DNA of 64,000 bases from Psococerastis gibbosa (taxonomy: Eukaryota; Arthropoda; Insecta; Psocodea; Psocidae): NCBI GenBank assembly GCA_963971405.1, contig OZ020485.1, positions 34,739,921 to 34,803,920 of the forward strand, in the 5' to 3' direction. A model generated the notes under the pieces. That model worked only from the letters and a program-made list of their open reading frames with translations. It was not told the DNA's origin and did no database searches. The number at the start of each line of letters is the position of its first letter. Within the stretch, counting starts at the first letter, position 1. Both the position numbers and the translations under genes were made by a program. Of this stretch, positions 33,946-46,840 are shown piece by piece.

Positions 33946-36807
33946 ATTTTTGGCTAAGACTGTGATTTTTTTTATTTTTACAATTGGCATAGATCTGTTT
34001 CTACAGATGATTGCTATGTATTATACTTTATGTAAGATCCTATGCAACTGACTGTTCTATATTTAATAAGACATATAAGTACATATACATAATTAGATAC
34101 CCGCTCATATTAAGAATGAAATAGGAAATTAAGTATTCTGCAGCAGCCTAGTGCAAACCATACCTAGGTAGTAACCACCGTAGCTTAGAGCCTTTTGGCT
34201 GGAGCTCCACGCTCATCCTCATTAAATTTTTTCACCAAGCCTGATGAACTGGTGGAGGTAGATTTAAAGCTGTCGACATGCTTTAATTTCTCATGTCTTC
34301 ATCTTTTCCACTTTTTTTCCCGAGGTTATAAGATTGTTGAAAGCAATTTTCTCGACACTGTGCCAAAATGTGTTATTTAGAGTAAAACTCGTGTGGAAAG
34401 GCGCGAATAACAGATTCCGCCACTATTATCTTGTCACTTCACCTTCAGCTTGAGAATGTTCCACATATCCAATGGTGACGACAAAGTACATAGTAAACCC
34501 ACCGACTGTACAATACACTAATATCGTACTGAATGCTGGAAGATTAATACATATTGGTATTTAGAATTATCAATAAAAAGAAAGCTATCTGCCCCAGCTT
34601 CTCACTCAGTGTGAATGTGAATTGATTAGCTAGACATTTAAATGTGCTATAACACAGGTAGGTATTGTGTTATCAATTTTTGCTTGTAGTATTATGGTAT
34701 ATACTGTAATGCAGTCATTAAATAAACTTAGGTTGAAGATCCAACTTCCACTTGATAAACGAAATGTGAGAATCAAGACAAATCTAGAACTTGGTAGGAA
34801 TGAGGGTTCGAAATCCGCCAAGTCCAGATTTTTTATGATTCTCTCATTTCGGAGGTTACGCGTACCTAGCTCATTGCTACTTCCTTCAGAAATCAGGAAA
34901 CTCTAGATTAGTTTAGTTAAAAAGGCTCTTCAGATGTCAGATGATCAGCCCGTATTATATAGTCCCTCATCATCTTCAGTGGTTGTTTTAATTATTTTTT
35001 CAATTACTTTGGCTTCGTGAGTGGATACAAATAATATGTACCTACTGTATAGTATACATAAATACGACCCTAAAATCTTATTCTAGGAATAATAAAAAAT
35101 TCGTAACGTAACATAAAAGAATATTTATGAAATTCAAATAAAAATAACGCTTTAGTACCTAATTTTAGACTCTTATATGTACTTGGTTAAGTCTTCACCT
35201 TTCACCTATTACATTGCGTCAATGGTAAGCTTGTCTCAGGTTGCCTATTATCGCTTGTTGGCATCGAGGACACATAACAGGATATCACTGGATACTTCTG
35301 AAAAGTGCTGAACTAGGCAGGTTGCAATAAATTGCCAAAAACTCAAACGGAAACAATATAAGTAATCCATGGCATTGTACAAGGGTTCAATAGCCAGTAG
35401 TAGGAGCTTTAGGCGTTCTGGACATAATTTTTATTAAATTATATATTGCCTACTTGAACAAGTCTACCTAAATTTCATAAACTAAAATATAAAATAGTGA
35501 GGTTTTAAAATTCAGACTTAAATAAAAAATAATAATGCTAATCGCTATTAAATGACTGAGGCCCTAAAAGCTTGCAAAAGAAATTTCGGTCCACAATAGA
35601 AGGGGAAGAAAGCAGATGTTACTACTCGAGATGTTTTTGGAAGAACACGCCAACGGCGGTAATGGAGCGAAGAGAATATTTTTATTCCTGGGCACAACAG
35701 GTGTACGAACCCTAATGGCTGAATGCGATAGCGCGTTCTGCAGTTCTATTGTCTTTTCACAATGCCCTTATCAGCCTTCCCCTGCTATCTATGCTGTTCA
35801 TCGATCCCACGTATATGAGATCCCCTCGATAGAAGACCCTCGCTCAAGATGAGCTTCTCTCAGATATGAAATGATATCACATTGGTACTTTATTTCTTTT
35901 TAATTTTGCCATTTGTTTTCCTTTCTGTATTATATGCCTAACAACTTAAGTAAAAAACGTACAGATGAACAATGAGTAAAGTACCGCTGCCAAGTGTCTT
36001 CATATTGTGGTCGATTACTACTTACTTTTCAGTTTAACAAGGGTCCTAATATTTTCAATACCACTAATTCGATTATTTTCTATCATTACTATGACCAAAA
36101 ACTGTCGTTTCATTTTAGTTTTGAATGGTGTTGGCAATTATTTTATAAGTACCATAAGATGGTGCTTCCAATAATTGGAAATTCCCTTTGACGTCTATTA
36201 ATTAGCTTCCACTAATCGTGAAAAGATAATAATTTAAACCCCACCACAATTAGATTTTCCCAATTTGTGTTTCTTACAAAAACTTAATTCACTGGAAGTT
36301 TATTTACAACCTATTTTATTTTTTTACTATGCTATATGTATGCCAAATTTTAACACATAAAACAAAACAATTTTTTTAGATTTTCGGGATGCGTCCGTTA
36401 ACTTTACTTTAAGAATAAACGTGCCTGATAGATAGCTGGGGAAATCTGGCTAGTTCTTCTGGTCTTTCTGTTACGAGATTACGCCATTTAATTATTTTAG
36501 TCACAATCATTTGTTCTTCTGTAATCTAGAATCTAGATCAAAACTTACTTACAACAAGCTAACAAATTGAAATCAATCCACATCGAACAACTAGTTATCA
36601 GTTAGAATTCGGTATATTTTGCTTGTTAAACCATCAAGTATCATGCACACATGACCGGGCGACCCCGCCATCTTGTCACGTTTGTTCTTAAAGTAAAATT
36701 TTCTGACGTATCGCTCTTAGCATATTAAGAGGAAGTGGAGCGTAGTTATTGGGCACCCCTAGGTTATTCGGCTGTTATTTCTTATTTAATTTATTTCGTA
36801 AGTTATG

Positions 36808-37014
36808 ACAATGGAAGTTGTATAGGACTACTTCACACACAATATCATAGAGTATTTTTAATTTTTGGGGTTGTAATTACTTTATATTAAATTAACTTAA
36901 CGGAGGACTAAAATGTTATGCTTTGTAAAGCTCATGGAAAAATGGCGGCTCCTATAAGTAAAAGTACCCTATGATATTCAGCATGAAGTAGTCCTCTATA
37001 ACTTCCTCATATAC
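36808..37014. mobile_element. Diverged TIR MITE, ~205 bp
   Basis: The left arm 'ggaagttgtataggactact' and the right arm, whose reverse complement reads 'ggaagttatagaggactact', extend inward for about 50 bases ('aatatcatag.gta.ttt'). Interior non-coding. No clear target duplication. The right end lies about 185 bases from the CELF exon acceptor. Confidence 0.6.
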
Positions 37015-37198
37015 TAAATCTTTATACGTTACGTAGTAAATTATATAAAAAATAGGAAATATCAGATTTTTGCGTGATCCAGGGGTCGCCAATATCTACG
37101 CTCCATATAAATGTAAAGTGATATTTCTCTTTCTTGTTCTATGTTATTAATTTTTTTAAAAATGGCAATGAAGAGTTGGGGCTATGTGACTGTTGCAG

Positions 37199-37324
37199 AT
37201 CGTAAACTGTTCGTGGGCATGCTGAGTAAGCAACAAAGCGAAGAAGATGTCAAACAATTATTTACTTCGTACGGCTCAATAGAAGAGTGTACTATTCTTC
37301 GCGGACCCGATGGTAATAGTAAAG
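37199..37324 (+). CDS. CELF (bruno-3-like): CELF/Bruno-like RNA-binding protein, internal exon (first half of RRM2), 126 nt
   Basis: Encodes [21 protein letters not shown], then [20 protein letters not shown], then K and the first base of Gly. This is the start of RRM2: RNP2 is LFVGML (beta 1), followed by helix 1 (SEEDVKQLF), beta 2 (IEECTIL) and the CELF-specific RGPDGNSKG loop. Phase 1 in, phase 1 out. The donor AAAG|GTAAGA is strong. The acceptor (GTGACTGTTGCAG) is poor in pyrimidines; the nearest good tract is 40-80 bases upstream (37120-37157), beyond an intervening AG. The open frame upstream from 37141 is intron read-through and not part of the protein. Confidence 0.95.
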
Positions 37325-38044
37325 GTAAGATAATTTGTTTAACCACATTACAGTATGCTACCGTCAGTACCTAAACTATACTACATACAGTATTTCGAGA
37401 ACTCGCAATGAATTCAGAGCTGAATGAACCTTTGAATTGTCTAGCGTTGTAATTGTTACACTTGCCAAGAATAGTATAGTGCTTACTCTGGCTGTCGCCA
37501 TATCTATAACGACTGGATGCAGGCAAAATGACATGAAAAATACACGATTACGATACAGCTTACTTATGTGCTTGAAATACCTGCCTGTTGTCTATTCATG
37601 TCCGTGCCATATGTTCGCGAGGAACACTTTAGAGATTCAGCAGCCATGTTACTGCGATTTGGGATTAACGTAACACCGGGGTTTATTTTTGAATACCGCA
37701 TTAGTAAGGTGTCACGTGTTAAAATATGGGCGGGAAATTCAAATTAATAAGTTATTGGTATACAAGAGAACGGTTGCATTGTTTTATAATTGGAGGAAAT
37801 TCTAATAAACTTTAAAATTTACAGGTAGAATTTTGAATTATAATAAGAAATTTAGTTCATGTGTCTGCATCTAAGGGAGAAAAAAATGAAATCTCACCAA
37901 AAATATAGCCGAGGATTAATTTATCAATTTGAATTTCCCGCTCATTTTGCACTCATTTGTTTAAAACAATTGAATTACCCCCGGTGTTACATTAATATCA
38001 AATCGCCATAATAGAGCAGCAGATATGACTATCCTAATAAGGAA

Positions 38045-38125
38045 CCAGTATAATCCGGGCTGATGGGCCGTGGTCGAATTGAAAGTGAACTTCCAAACGT
38101 TTCGTCAGCATCTGTGTGAAAGCCT
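38045..38125. repeat. Family B fragment
   Basis: Carries the end block 'aatccgggctgatgggccgtgg' and the inner block 'ccaaacgtttcgtcagcatctg' in the same order as 51270-51330. The opposite arm is missing. Confidence 0.6.
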
Positions 38126-38213
38126 TTGCAGTTACATTATCCTATAGCTCATGGCCTATCTCACTCTCACATATTTTGTCATATTCAAGGATCTGTGAAT
38201 ATCTATGCTGTGT

Positions 38214-38393
38214 TATAGTCCACGCAAAATGAGAAAAGTATGGACATGGAATGTTTTGATCCTGTGCAACACTGTAAAAATAATTTTTGTTATGCAACAA
38301 GGTAACACAAAATGGTGCAAGGAATATTTTTACAGTGTTGCACAGGATCAAAACATTCCATGTCCATACTTTTCTCATTTTGCGTGGACTATA
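38214..38393. mobile_element. Perfect inverted repeat, two 69-bp arms, 42-bp loop
   Basis: 38214-38282 (starts TATAGTCCACGCAAAATGAG) and 38325-38393 are exact reverse complements over all 69 bases by eye; the loop is 38283-38324. No other copy is in the window. The perfection implies a very recent origin or selection. It may be a young foldback MITE with TA at its outer edges, or a hairpin-RNA locus. The antisense and sense small open frames here are mirror products. Confidence 0.9.
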
Positions 38394-39464
38394 TCGCGCG
38401 GTGCTGCTCCTTTATTCCTCCGTACCTCTGTCATACCATGTGACATTTCCTTTTTTAGTTCATAACATATTTGATGTTTAAAATTCGAAGTTAGCAGGTA
38501 TCGTACATTGAATTACATACAATACAAGTAATCAATTTGTAATCTTTCGTGAAGGCGAGCCCTGTAATTTCCAAACTTATGAATGTGGTGTAAACGGTAG
38601 TGGTAGTGGTACGATTACACAGGGTCTGTTGCTTAATCATGAATGTTTGCTGTAATTTATGATTGGCGTGTAGGCTTGTAAAATCCTGCTAATGAAGTAA
38701 TGGACTGCCCTAAGGTAGACTGAGAGGGACGTGAATTTTGAAATTGCAGCAAGAGCGGTGTCTATATACAGCAGCAGTCAGTTCATCGTGTGAATATTAC
38801 TCAGACCTATCGACTCCCATGTTGAATTTAATTTTCCTAATTTACCAGCAGTCAGATGCATCGTCCAGTAGCCAAAATGGCGGTTTCCGAGTTGTAATGC
38901 AATAACATTTAGCCGTGATGTTGTTTACTTAGAATCTGCCTATTTGACGGTTTAATCTCCTATCAAAGCGCAAAGTGTGACTTGATTTTTTTTTCACAAA
39001 AATAGTTTTGATGTCATTGGATTCGTCTTAATGAGATCTATTGTATTAATTTGTACCCAGCGGGGTCGGTGTTTGAGTTAAATATGTTCTAGTGTACTTT
39101 AATAGGTAGGTAGTGCTATTTGTTATCCTTCATATGGGAAGGACTGAAGGATAAACCACCGCCCCGTGAAGCGAGCTCGGTGCTTTTATGAAACTTCTCT
39201 ACTCCTGATCGGCCAGTGCCGAAAGATATTATGCCGTATTGTGCATACAGTAGATATATTGGCTATTCGGAATAAACTGTTGTTTAAACTTAAAATATTT
39301 AGCAGTAATGAAATACTTACAGTCATGATTTTAGAAAAAATATACAAAAATCTATAGCCTAATTTTATAACTAAAAAAGAAAGCGAAAGTAGAATTTGGG
39401 CATCTCAAACCCCCGATGACATGACCCACCACGTTTAGGAAAGGTTTCGTTAGGAATACATGCG

Positions 39465-39597
39465 CAGCGCTATGCATTGGAACGGAGGGGGGGGGGGGGG
39501 GAGTTGGCGCCTTACTGCACAACATTAAACACGGTAAAGAATTAGAAATTCAGGTATGTAGTAAGGCGGCACCCCCATTTTCCAATGCATAGCGGTG
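39465..39597. repeat. Imperfect inverted repeat with long G run
   Basis: Left arm 'cagcgctatgcattggaa' then a G run of about 16 bases and 'ggcgccttactgcac'; the right arm is the reverse complement of these with mismatches ('gtaaggcggcacccccattt', 'tccaatgcatagcggtg'). Possibly a small MITE; no clean target duplication. Confidence 0.55.
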
Positions 39598-41382
39598 AGC
39601 AAATATTCCTCACAAAATATTTTCTACTGAGCCCTAAAATTACAACAATTACCACAAATGAGTGAAAAACAAATTGTCGGTCCATTTTGGGGCAAAATTG
39701 CAAGCAAATGCTTGATTTTAATGGGGGAGAACAATAATGGGGTTTTTAAAAAAGCCACAGTAGGCGCAATAGATATATATTTGTTATTGATTTTAATGTA
39801 ATGTTATACGTCGATAGCAACGATAGCAGAGATAGCAGCAGCTGAAGAATGATAAAGGCCTACTCGAGGAAGAAGACGTTAAGTCAAAACGACCAGCTAG
39901 TAGTAATGGGTTCTCTCCTTAATATTTTTACAAACAACATCTTCTTTGTTCCTAAAGCCTCTATGTTTTACGTGATTGAATTTGGGATTACATTTTACGC
40001 TGTTTCGAAATCCTGTTCCTTTGAGTAGAAATGCCTTTGCTCCTCCTTTCTCTTTCCCTTCACACTCATTTTCTGTGATCCCCCTCCTTGCTTCAGGTCC
40101 CTCATTATTACTCAAACTATTTTGATACCTCGACACAATGACAGCAATTTAGAATGGTTTCGCTGACCAAGTAACCACCTGTTTTTACTCTTCAAGTCTC
40201 AAGTTTGTACACCTTTAAGTCACAAATTTAAAATGAAAAACAATTTCAAAATGAGGTAGTTTGAGTTGCCCTATGGGAAAAATTGCTTTCCTATCTCAAA
40301 ATTCAGAATGAAGTAATTTGACTTGCCGCTGTTTGCAATTGTAATTTATCATTTACCAGTGCAGCTGTTGCACTCCACCACATATACTAAATTCAACTCA
40401 AAGTAGAGTAACTCGTAGCCTATGCACTTGGATTTATTTTTGCGCGAAAATATTAGGTAATTTTCTAATTACAATTTTAACCATGAAGTAAGTGTCTTTG
40501 TTTTCGAATTGTTACCGCATTTCTAAATTCCCCATAACTGAGATAAATGGTATGGTGATCTGAAACGCCCTTTATATACTGTATGTGTAAATTATAGCCC
40601 ATAAATTCTTCCGCAAGTATGTTTGTTTAATGAACTCATGTTTTTTCACAAATTCGCTGACAATTGATCCAAACGTTATCAAACAAGACTAGGCTATTAT
40701 ATAATATAATTGTCCATATCTCGAAAATGACTAGAACAACGTTACCCTAGTTTCCACTTGGACGGCAGAATACCGTTACCGAGTTGTCCTCTTTATAAGT
40801 ATTAATGTCATTAATATTGTATTAAGTCAATTCAAAACTAGAATTCTACATAGTATACCAAGCTTACAGGCCTTGAAGGTGTCAGCGACCTCTTAGACCA
40901 AGAAAAGTTGGTACGTTTTAAATTATGCTCGATTAACTGGAGAATATAGTGAAGCCCCCTTGCCTGTTATTCAAATTTTATTACTATTTACTGCTTTCCT
41001 TGTTTCCGAGATTTTCTATAAAATATGTAGTTTATTCCTTTTTTATGGAAGTTAAGGAAAACCCCATGGTTATTTTGCAATACAAATGATTAGGTGTTTG
41101 TCTTTCTCTTGAATATAATGTATAACTTTATCTAACAAAGTTATGTGTAATTTAACGGCTATTATTTCCACTTACCACTGAGTTGGCGACGATTTTATAA
41201 GCTACTAGTGGCCACGGCGAGCTTCGTACCGCCCAACAGTCAATGAATGTCGTGTCCGATATTTTCATTTTCCACATTCCCTGTTGCCGCCAATACATTT
41301 TTCATTGGGTACTCAATGCTCCCCTCTTCCCAGAAAACTCGAATTTGTTTTATAAGACATGGCCATACAATTCATTGCCATT

Positions 41383-41580
41383 AAATAAACAAGCAAACAC
41401 AAACAAAAACTTAGTGTTTTTGCAAAACTTGTTGTAACTACTATAACTATTGTAGAATTAGTAAAACCCAAATAATCGTTTTAAAAAAAATTAGCTTTGT
41501 CTAATTAACTTTGCTTAAACATTATGTTTATGTTTGTTTATTAAAATGAAATACCACGAAGTCACGAGTAATTTCATTTT
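41383..41580. mobile_element. Penelope-like element 3' UTR remnant, inverted mini-dimer
   Basis: 41395-41520 matches 4858-4950 (the left-copy 3' UTR: 'acaaaaacttag', 'agtaaaacccaaataatcg', 'gctttgtctaa') in the same orientation. Then 41525-41575 matches the same 3' terminal segment in the opposite orientation ('tttattaaaatgaaatacca', 'cgaagtcacgagtaat'). This is again an inverted junction of the same element, much shorter and more diverged than 4805-6906, with no coding part. Confidence 0.65.
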
Positions 41581-44500
41581 ATCATTACAATTGTTTTTTA
41601 AACATTCAATTTTTACGTTTAAATGATATTTAGAATAGCTTTAAAATTATGCAAGAGATGGCTACTGTGTCTTACGGTACGTTGTGTAAAAGGAATGCCT
41701 TGTTCAAAATACTTTCACCTCCCATGAACTCAACAAAGTTCGTTCAGTAAAAGCCGGCCCTGATCGAGTTCAATTTGGTAGATGGGCTGTAAAAGACATG
41801 AAGCGAACGGGGCGAGGGATAGAGAGAGTTGGGAGGGGGGGGGGGGGTTGGAGCCTACACCGCCTGAAACGTTACTAAATTAATTACTAGTAATGGAACG
41901 TTGATCCACATGTGTCAACAGCAGGTCCAAACCATCCTCTGGCCTGATTAACACGTGTTGTACTCCCATCACGTTCCCACTTCCCCTGTATAGAACTAAA
42001 AGCACGGGGTAGTTTGCATGGAAAACTTCGATTATTAATTTTAGATTTTTCAGTTTTCTAGCAGAGTTTGAATTTTATTTATTGTACAATTACAATAGGG
42101 GTGCTTCATTTTATTCTCTGCAGCTATTCAAATTGAGATGGCTGTCTCATGGTGTGCAGATATTTTTATTTTTATTATTTCACTATATTTTATATGGTAC
42201 ATGCAATAAAGCAAAGAAATATTGGAAGGAAGCTGGTTGTATTCAATGGCAACCCTTGGATCATACCAAAATAGGTTGATTTATTATTGAGCAATCCATC
42301 AGTCACTGAACTAAGTAATTAAACTGATTTTTGTTGCATTTTCGATCTGCAATAAGCTTATGTGATTTTTGGACCGTTAGGAGTAAATTTTTCTAGTATT
42401 CATTCGTATATTTTTCTAGTTCTGAAACAAAATAGGCCATATACCCTTAAATGTACGATAATTATCCATATATTTCCAAATAATTGAGCGTTGTCATAAA
42501 ACGTAAAAATGTTAATTGCACTCTACCTACAGTTCTTATACATCTTACAAGCATTTATTGAGCAAAGAACTTGGTTCACTTTCCATCTTATACTTTAATA
42601 GCCGGCCATTAATACGGGGGCAGTGTCCATTCAAATGTCTGAGGCATAATATGTTGTGAATGTGTGGCACTCTTTTACAGAAAGTGAATTTGGGTTTTAT
42701 TAGTGAATACACCTATTAGAGGCACGCCGTAGGGCTAGGTTACTTGTATTTTAACAGCGATCAACTTCTATTCCCTCATGTGAAGAGCGGTCAATATATA
42801 TTATATATACTGTATACATATAATTATTAACAAAAAAATAAAATAATTAATTATTCCAGGGCCTCAGAATTTTGTGAAATTTTACTGCGGTAAAAGTTGC
42901 TTTACTGAAAAACTTCATTCAAAATTCAAAATAAAAAGGCTGAGATTGACAATTTCAAAAAGCAAAAATGTTTTCTCCAAAAGAGCTGTGCCATAGAGAA
43001 AAAAAAATAAAGTTTTTGGGTGGGTGGGGGTAAAGGGGAGGGAAGGCAGAATTTTGTCGAAGCAGTCAACCCCTTCCAATCTCAGTTTCTCTTGTTTATA
43101 CCATGTTTGCGAAATGAAGTAAATATAGAAAACGAAAAAAAGGAAAAAAACTTGGGGAAATTCGAAACCTCAAAAGGAGAACTCGCTGAAGGAAAGAACG
43201 TACATTCATTTCCGTCAAGTTTGTTGTAATTATAAAAACGATCAGTTTTTGAGTCGTTAAGTTTATTTGTCTGCCGTCAGCAGCAGCGGGGCTGTTGTTC
43301 ACATTGACAATGGGTCCCTCCTGCCGAGCTCTTAATTGATTTCGAAACTGTTTCTCCCTGCACCCCCTTTTCAACACTCATTTTTCATCCAAACAGCTCC
43401 TGCCACTTTTCTTACCAATGCTTTCTTACAAGTTTTCTAACTAGAAAATACTTATTGTATATTATGAGTTCCAATGTGAAAATAAGAATTGTAGTCACAA
43501 TATTAATTTCACTCAGTCAAACAATAAGAGTTATTTGTTAATCTACATTAATTACGCTGGAGGATTTTTTTTATTTGATCTGTTTCAAAAAATAGTTTAT
43601 ATTAGATAAGGTGGCAGATTTTGTAATGGGGACCGAGTCTACTTACCATCCTGATTTTGACGATACTCTGACGATTTTATCTTATACTTTATGTATGTAC
43701 ATACTACATGTATTGTATAATTTAAAGGATATATATATTGTATTGAATTATATTTTATCCACGCTTCATCTCAATCAAGTCTGAAACCTTCTTTCTACTG
43801 ATTTCTATGCATTCGCTAAAATGGCCCTATTATTGCCTGCTGCTAATCCTAGAGCCACAGTGATTGAGCACAATCTGCCAATAACAATCACATAATATGC
43901 GAAGGAAAATAAATATTACCTATAATGATATTGAAAGAAAATGATTTTAAAAAAAACCCGATCGTATGATAATATAATTCTTTTTATTTTGTGGACTAAG
44001 TTAAGGCATTATTTTAATTTTAATTATGTCAACATGCCACCAAGTCACTGTTGAGAACATCAAACATATGAAAGAAATTGAAATTCACAGGCACGACATT
44101 TCAAGAATCTGAATCAAACCTCTTATAACTGGCTAACTTTCTCCTCTTAGACGTCCAGCTTATTTTGACGTGTATAGGAACTCGTGAGAACTTAGCTAAA
44201 CATTAGCGAGCTACTTCCTCTTCGAATTATCAAACGAGCTTAGTTTACACGCTTCAAGGTTCTGAGTTATCTGAGATCTTATACAGTATATAGGCTCCTG
44301 TACCATTAAGACGCATTAACAAATTCCAAAGGGCTGCTGGCCCTTGTGTTATTTTCATTAGTGAAATGTAATTAAATTGCAATCTCTGTACCTCATATGA
44401 CCTGTAGATTAATGTGTTTCTAATGGTGTATTTGCTCTATTAGGCTAATCTTGTCGAGAAACATTTTACTACTACTATTAGTATAGGTTTTTACGTTTCA

Positions 44501-45340
44501 AGTCGTACGTTATGCAAAATATGGTCGGTAAGTGTATACTTATCAATATCACGTACTGGAGGGTTCTGTAAATTACGTATAAAATTACCATGTTGCTGAT
44601 TTCCGGCTAATCATTCACAATGCTATGACTAAATTAATTAAAAATTAAAAATCCTTACATTAAAAAAAATACTTACTATATAATAACTTACACGACATCA
44701 TGAAAAACCATCTGCAGCATACGAGATAGAAAACAAGACATCAATTTTAGGGAGATTTCATCTACCTATTGAGACGGCGACCCATGTTCGACTTCATGAA
44801 AATTTCTTCTTAACTTTTCATTTCATGACCCCATGAGCCTAAAACCACCTCCCGTTCACAATGTTATACATACCTATATGTATATATAGGTGTACTATAG
44901 TATGTATATCGATTTTAGGAAGTCACTGTAACTTCCGTAGATATTATCCGATTTTGATTAAATTGGGACAAAAATGTATCAAGTTCGTTAACCAACTAAA
45001 TTCACCATTTTGTTTCAAGATGGTGGCCGTTCAAAACCTTAAAAGAAATATGTGGGTATTGGTTGCAGAGGAATGTAATAATATGTAACGGAAAGACTGT
45101 ATTTTTATCTACGATAATTGTAATTGACACTTTTTACGTTAAATAATTGATTTGAAGGTGGCTGTCAGTCAAAGCGAAAATAATGTGATTTTTGCATTAA
45201 TATACTATAGTACTATCAGATTTTGATGAAACGTGACACACAAATTAATCATGCCAATGTCTTCATCAAGTTCGTCAACCAGCCTGATCTGTCGATGGAA
45301 TAAAATGTGACTGAAACCCCGTAATTTTCCAGTATTGATC

Positions 45341-45483
45341 CAAGGCCGTAGCCAAGGGGGGTTCATGGGGGTTCAAACCCCCCCCCCCCCCGAAATGAAA
45401 TGGCTTGCCACTAGATAGAATCGGGAAATTTCTGGAAACCCCCCCCCCCCCCAAAAAAAAAAAAAATCCTGGCTACGGCCTTG
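45341..45483. mobile_element. hAT MITE, 143 bp, with perfect 8-bp target duplication
   Basis: Terminal inverted repeats CAAGGCCGTAGCC and GGCTACGGCCTTG (13 bases, perfect). Identical 8-base flanks tattgatc at 45333-45340 and 45484-45491. Two long C runs (about 45380-45393 and 45439-45452) lie inside. The 8-bp duplication and CA-starting TIR place it with hAT-type non-autonomous elements. Confidence 0.88.
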
Positions 45484-45839
45484 TATTGATCAACACGTTT
45501 TACGACAAGTGAACAATTTTATGATGGCGGTCTGTCAAAGTGAAAATAATGGGGATAAATTACCTCCACAAAACTTCCCAATCGTCTACATAGCGTTTAA
45601 AATGGGAAAAGCGGAGTCGGCACTTGTGTGAAATGTGTTCTAGTCAACTATAAAAGTGCAATATGTTATCATTTATAAGGGAAAGAGGGTCGGTGCTTGT
45701 GCGAAATCTCCCCTCACCTGATCGGCCAGAGCAGAAAGGAATTTTTTCTCTGTGCCCAACACCCTTCAAAATGCATCGGTAAGGACTTCTACACGGTACT
45801 TCTTTGCATTGGAACATGACGTTGCCGTCCAGTCGCCTG

Positions 45840-46117
45840 CAGTCTGATCGAGGCGTTTATAATACCGGGGTTAAATAAATACCCTAGGATTATAACTGTA
45901 AACATACAAATTTTGAATAGCACTTTCCATTATAAAATTATCTTGTTAACCAGTCAATTAGTCAATTATAATACCGGTATTTATTTAATCCCCTGGTAAT
46001 AAGAATGTAAGCAAGATAATTTTATAATGGAAAGTGCTATTCAAAATTTGTTTGTTTACAGTTATAATCCTAGGGTATTTATTTAACCCCGGTATTATAA
46101 TCGCCTCGATCAGGCTG
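45840..46117. mobile_element. Palindromic element (family C), 278 bp
   Basis: Ends CAGTCTGATCGAGGCG and CGCCTCGATCAGGCTG; the arms continue almost uninterrupted inward ('ttataataccggggttaaat', 'aaataccctaggattataac', 'tagcactttccattataaaa') to a centre near 45960-45985. The whole element can fold back on itself. Related copies are at 60966-61133 and, diverged, at 61150-61275 and 28594-28697. No coding sequence and no clean target duplication. Confidence 0.8.
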
Positions 46118-46324
46118 CGGTAGTTCTTACCGAGAGGTACTGAGGCACGGCCTTTAATTGTAACCGAAACCTTTTTTATAAAATATATACTGTATTTGAC
46201 GCATTCGGAACTCAGCTTTTGGATAGCGCAAGTTAGTTACTGTTGGCAAGTATAACTAACTCGTTATCCATCTAATTTATTGCACTTAGAGTTTGATGTC
46301 CCTGAAGTACAAACAGTTTATAAA

Positions 46325-46840
46325 ATAGCACTTCTATCATTACTCGCGTAAGTTAATATTGCCACCATTAATTGAACATATTTATGAAACCAGAACTAGG
46401 AACCAGCTATCTGTCAATACGCCCAACATAAATAAATCACTTGCTTTCCATTCACCTCTCTATCAAGTAACAAAATTATATAACCTATTACCTCTTTTCC
46501 TAAAATGCCATGTAAATAACAAACATAAATTTATAAAACTAATAAAAATCTGGATTAAAAAATAAATCAATTCAAATCTATTAGCCAATTGCAATTTATC
46601 CTCCTGTAATTTTCTAGAAACTTTTCAAAATTTATTATTATTACTTAAGTTATGTTAAAACATCACAAATTCAATCACACAAACCTTTCATAGGTTTTGA
46701 TTGAGGTGCCCACGGAGGAATTTATACATATATATATTTAGTAGGAACATTGTTAATTTCTTAGTGGGTTTGTTGTATAATTAATTTCATTTTGTATTGT
46801 ATGAAATATATTTCTTTCTTTCTTTCTTTCTTTCAACTGA
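46325..46840 (+). pseudogene. LINE (Jockey/CR1-like) RT C-terminus and 3' UTR
   Basis: The frame at 46359-46565 reads YETRTRNQLSVNTPNINKSL, then FHSPLYQVTKLYNLLPLFLK, ending with a Lys-rich tail and stop. This matches the C-terminal motif of Jockey/CR1-type RTs (TRxxNQL ... S..Y...KLYN.LP..LK). The following 270 bases contain 'gattgaggtgcccacggagg', often a stem-loop region in such 3' UTRs, and end in a (TTTC)n repeat at 46812-46836. Only the 3' end of the LINE is present. Confidence 0.65.

Larger units (their letters stand above)
28029..37198 (+). other. CELF intron, 9170 bp
   Basis: Bounded by GTTTGT and TTGCAG, phase 1. It contains the foldback at 28594-28697, a family B copy at 29030-29195, family T repeat at 29975-30135, tandem arrays at 31425-32059 and 33386-33945, and the MITE at 36808-37014. 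The remaining sequence, notably 30136-31424, 32060-33385 and 33946-36807, shows no gene or repeat I can name. Open frames there (for example 35616-35852 +) carry no motifs. Confidence 0.85.

Noticed and set aside
37141..37374. Open frame with a Met upstream of the RRM2 motif, as a separate gene start
   Set aside because: The residues before DRKLFVG are intron read-through. The AG at 37197-37198 and the phase match with exon 27980-28028 show an internal exon.
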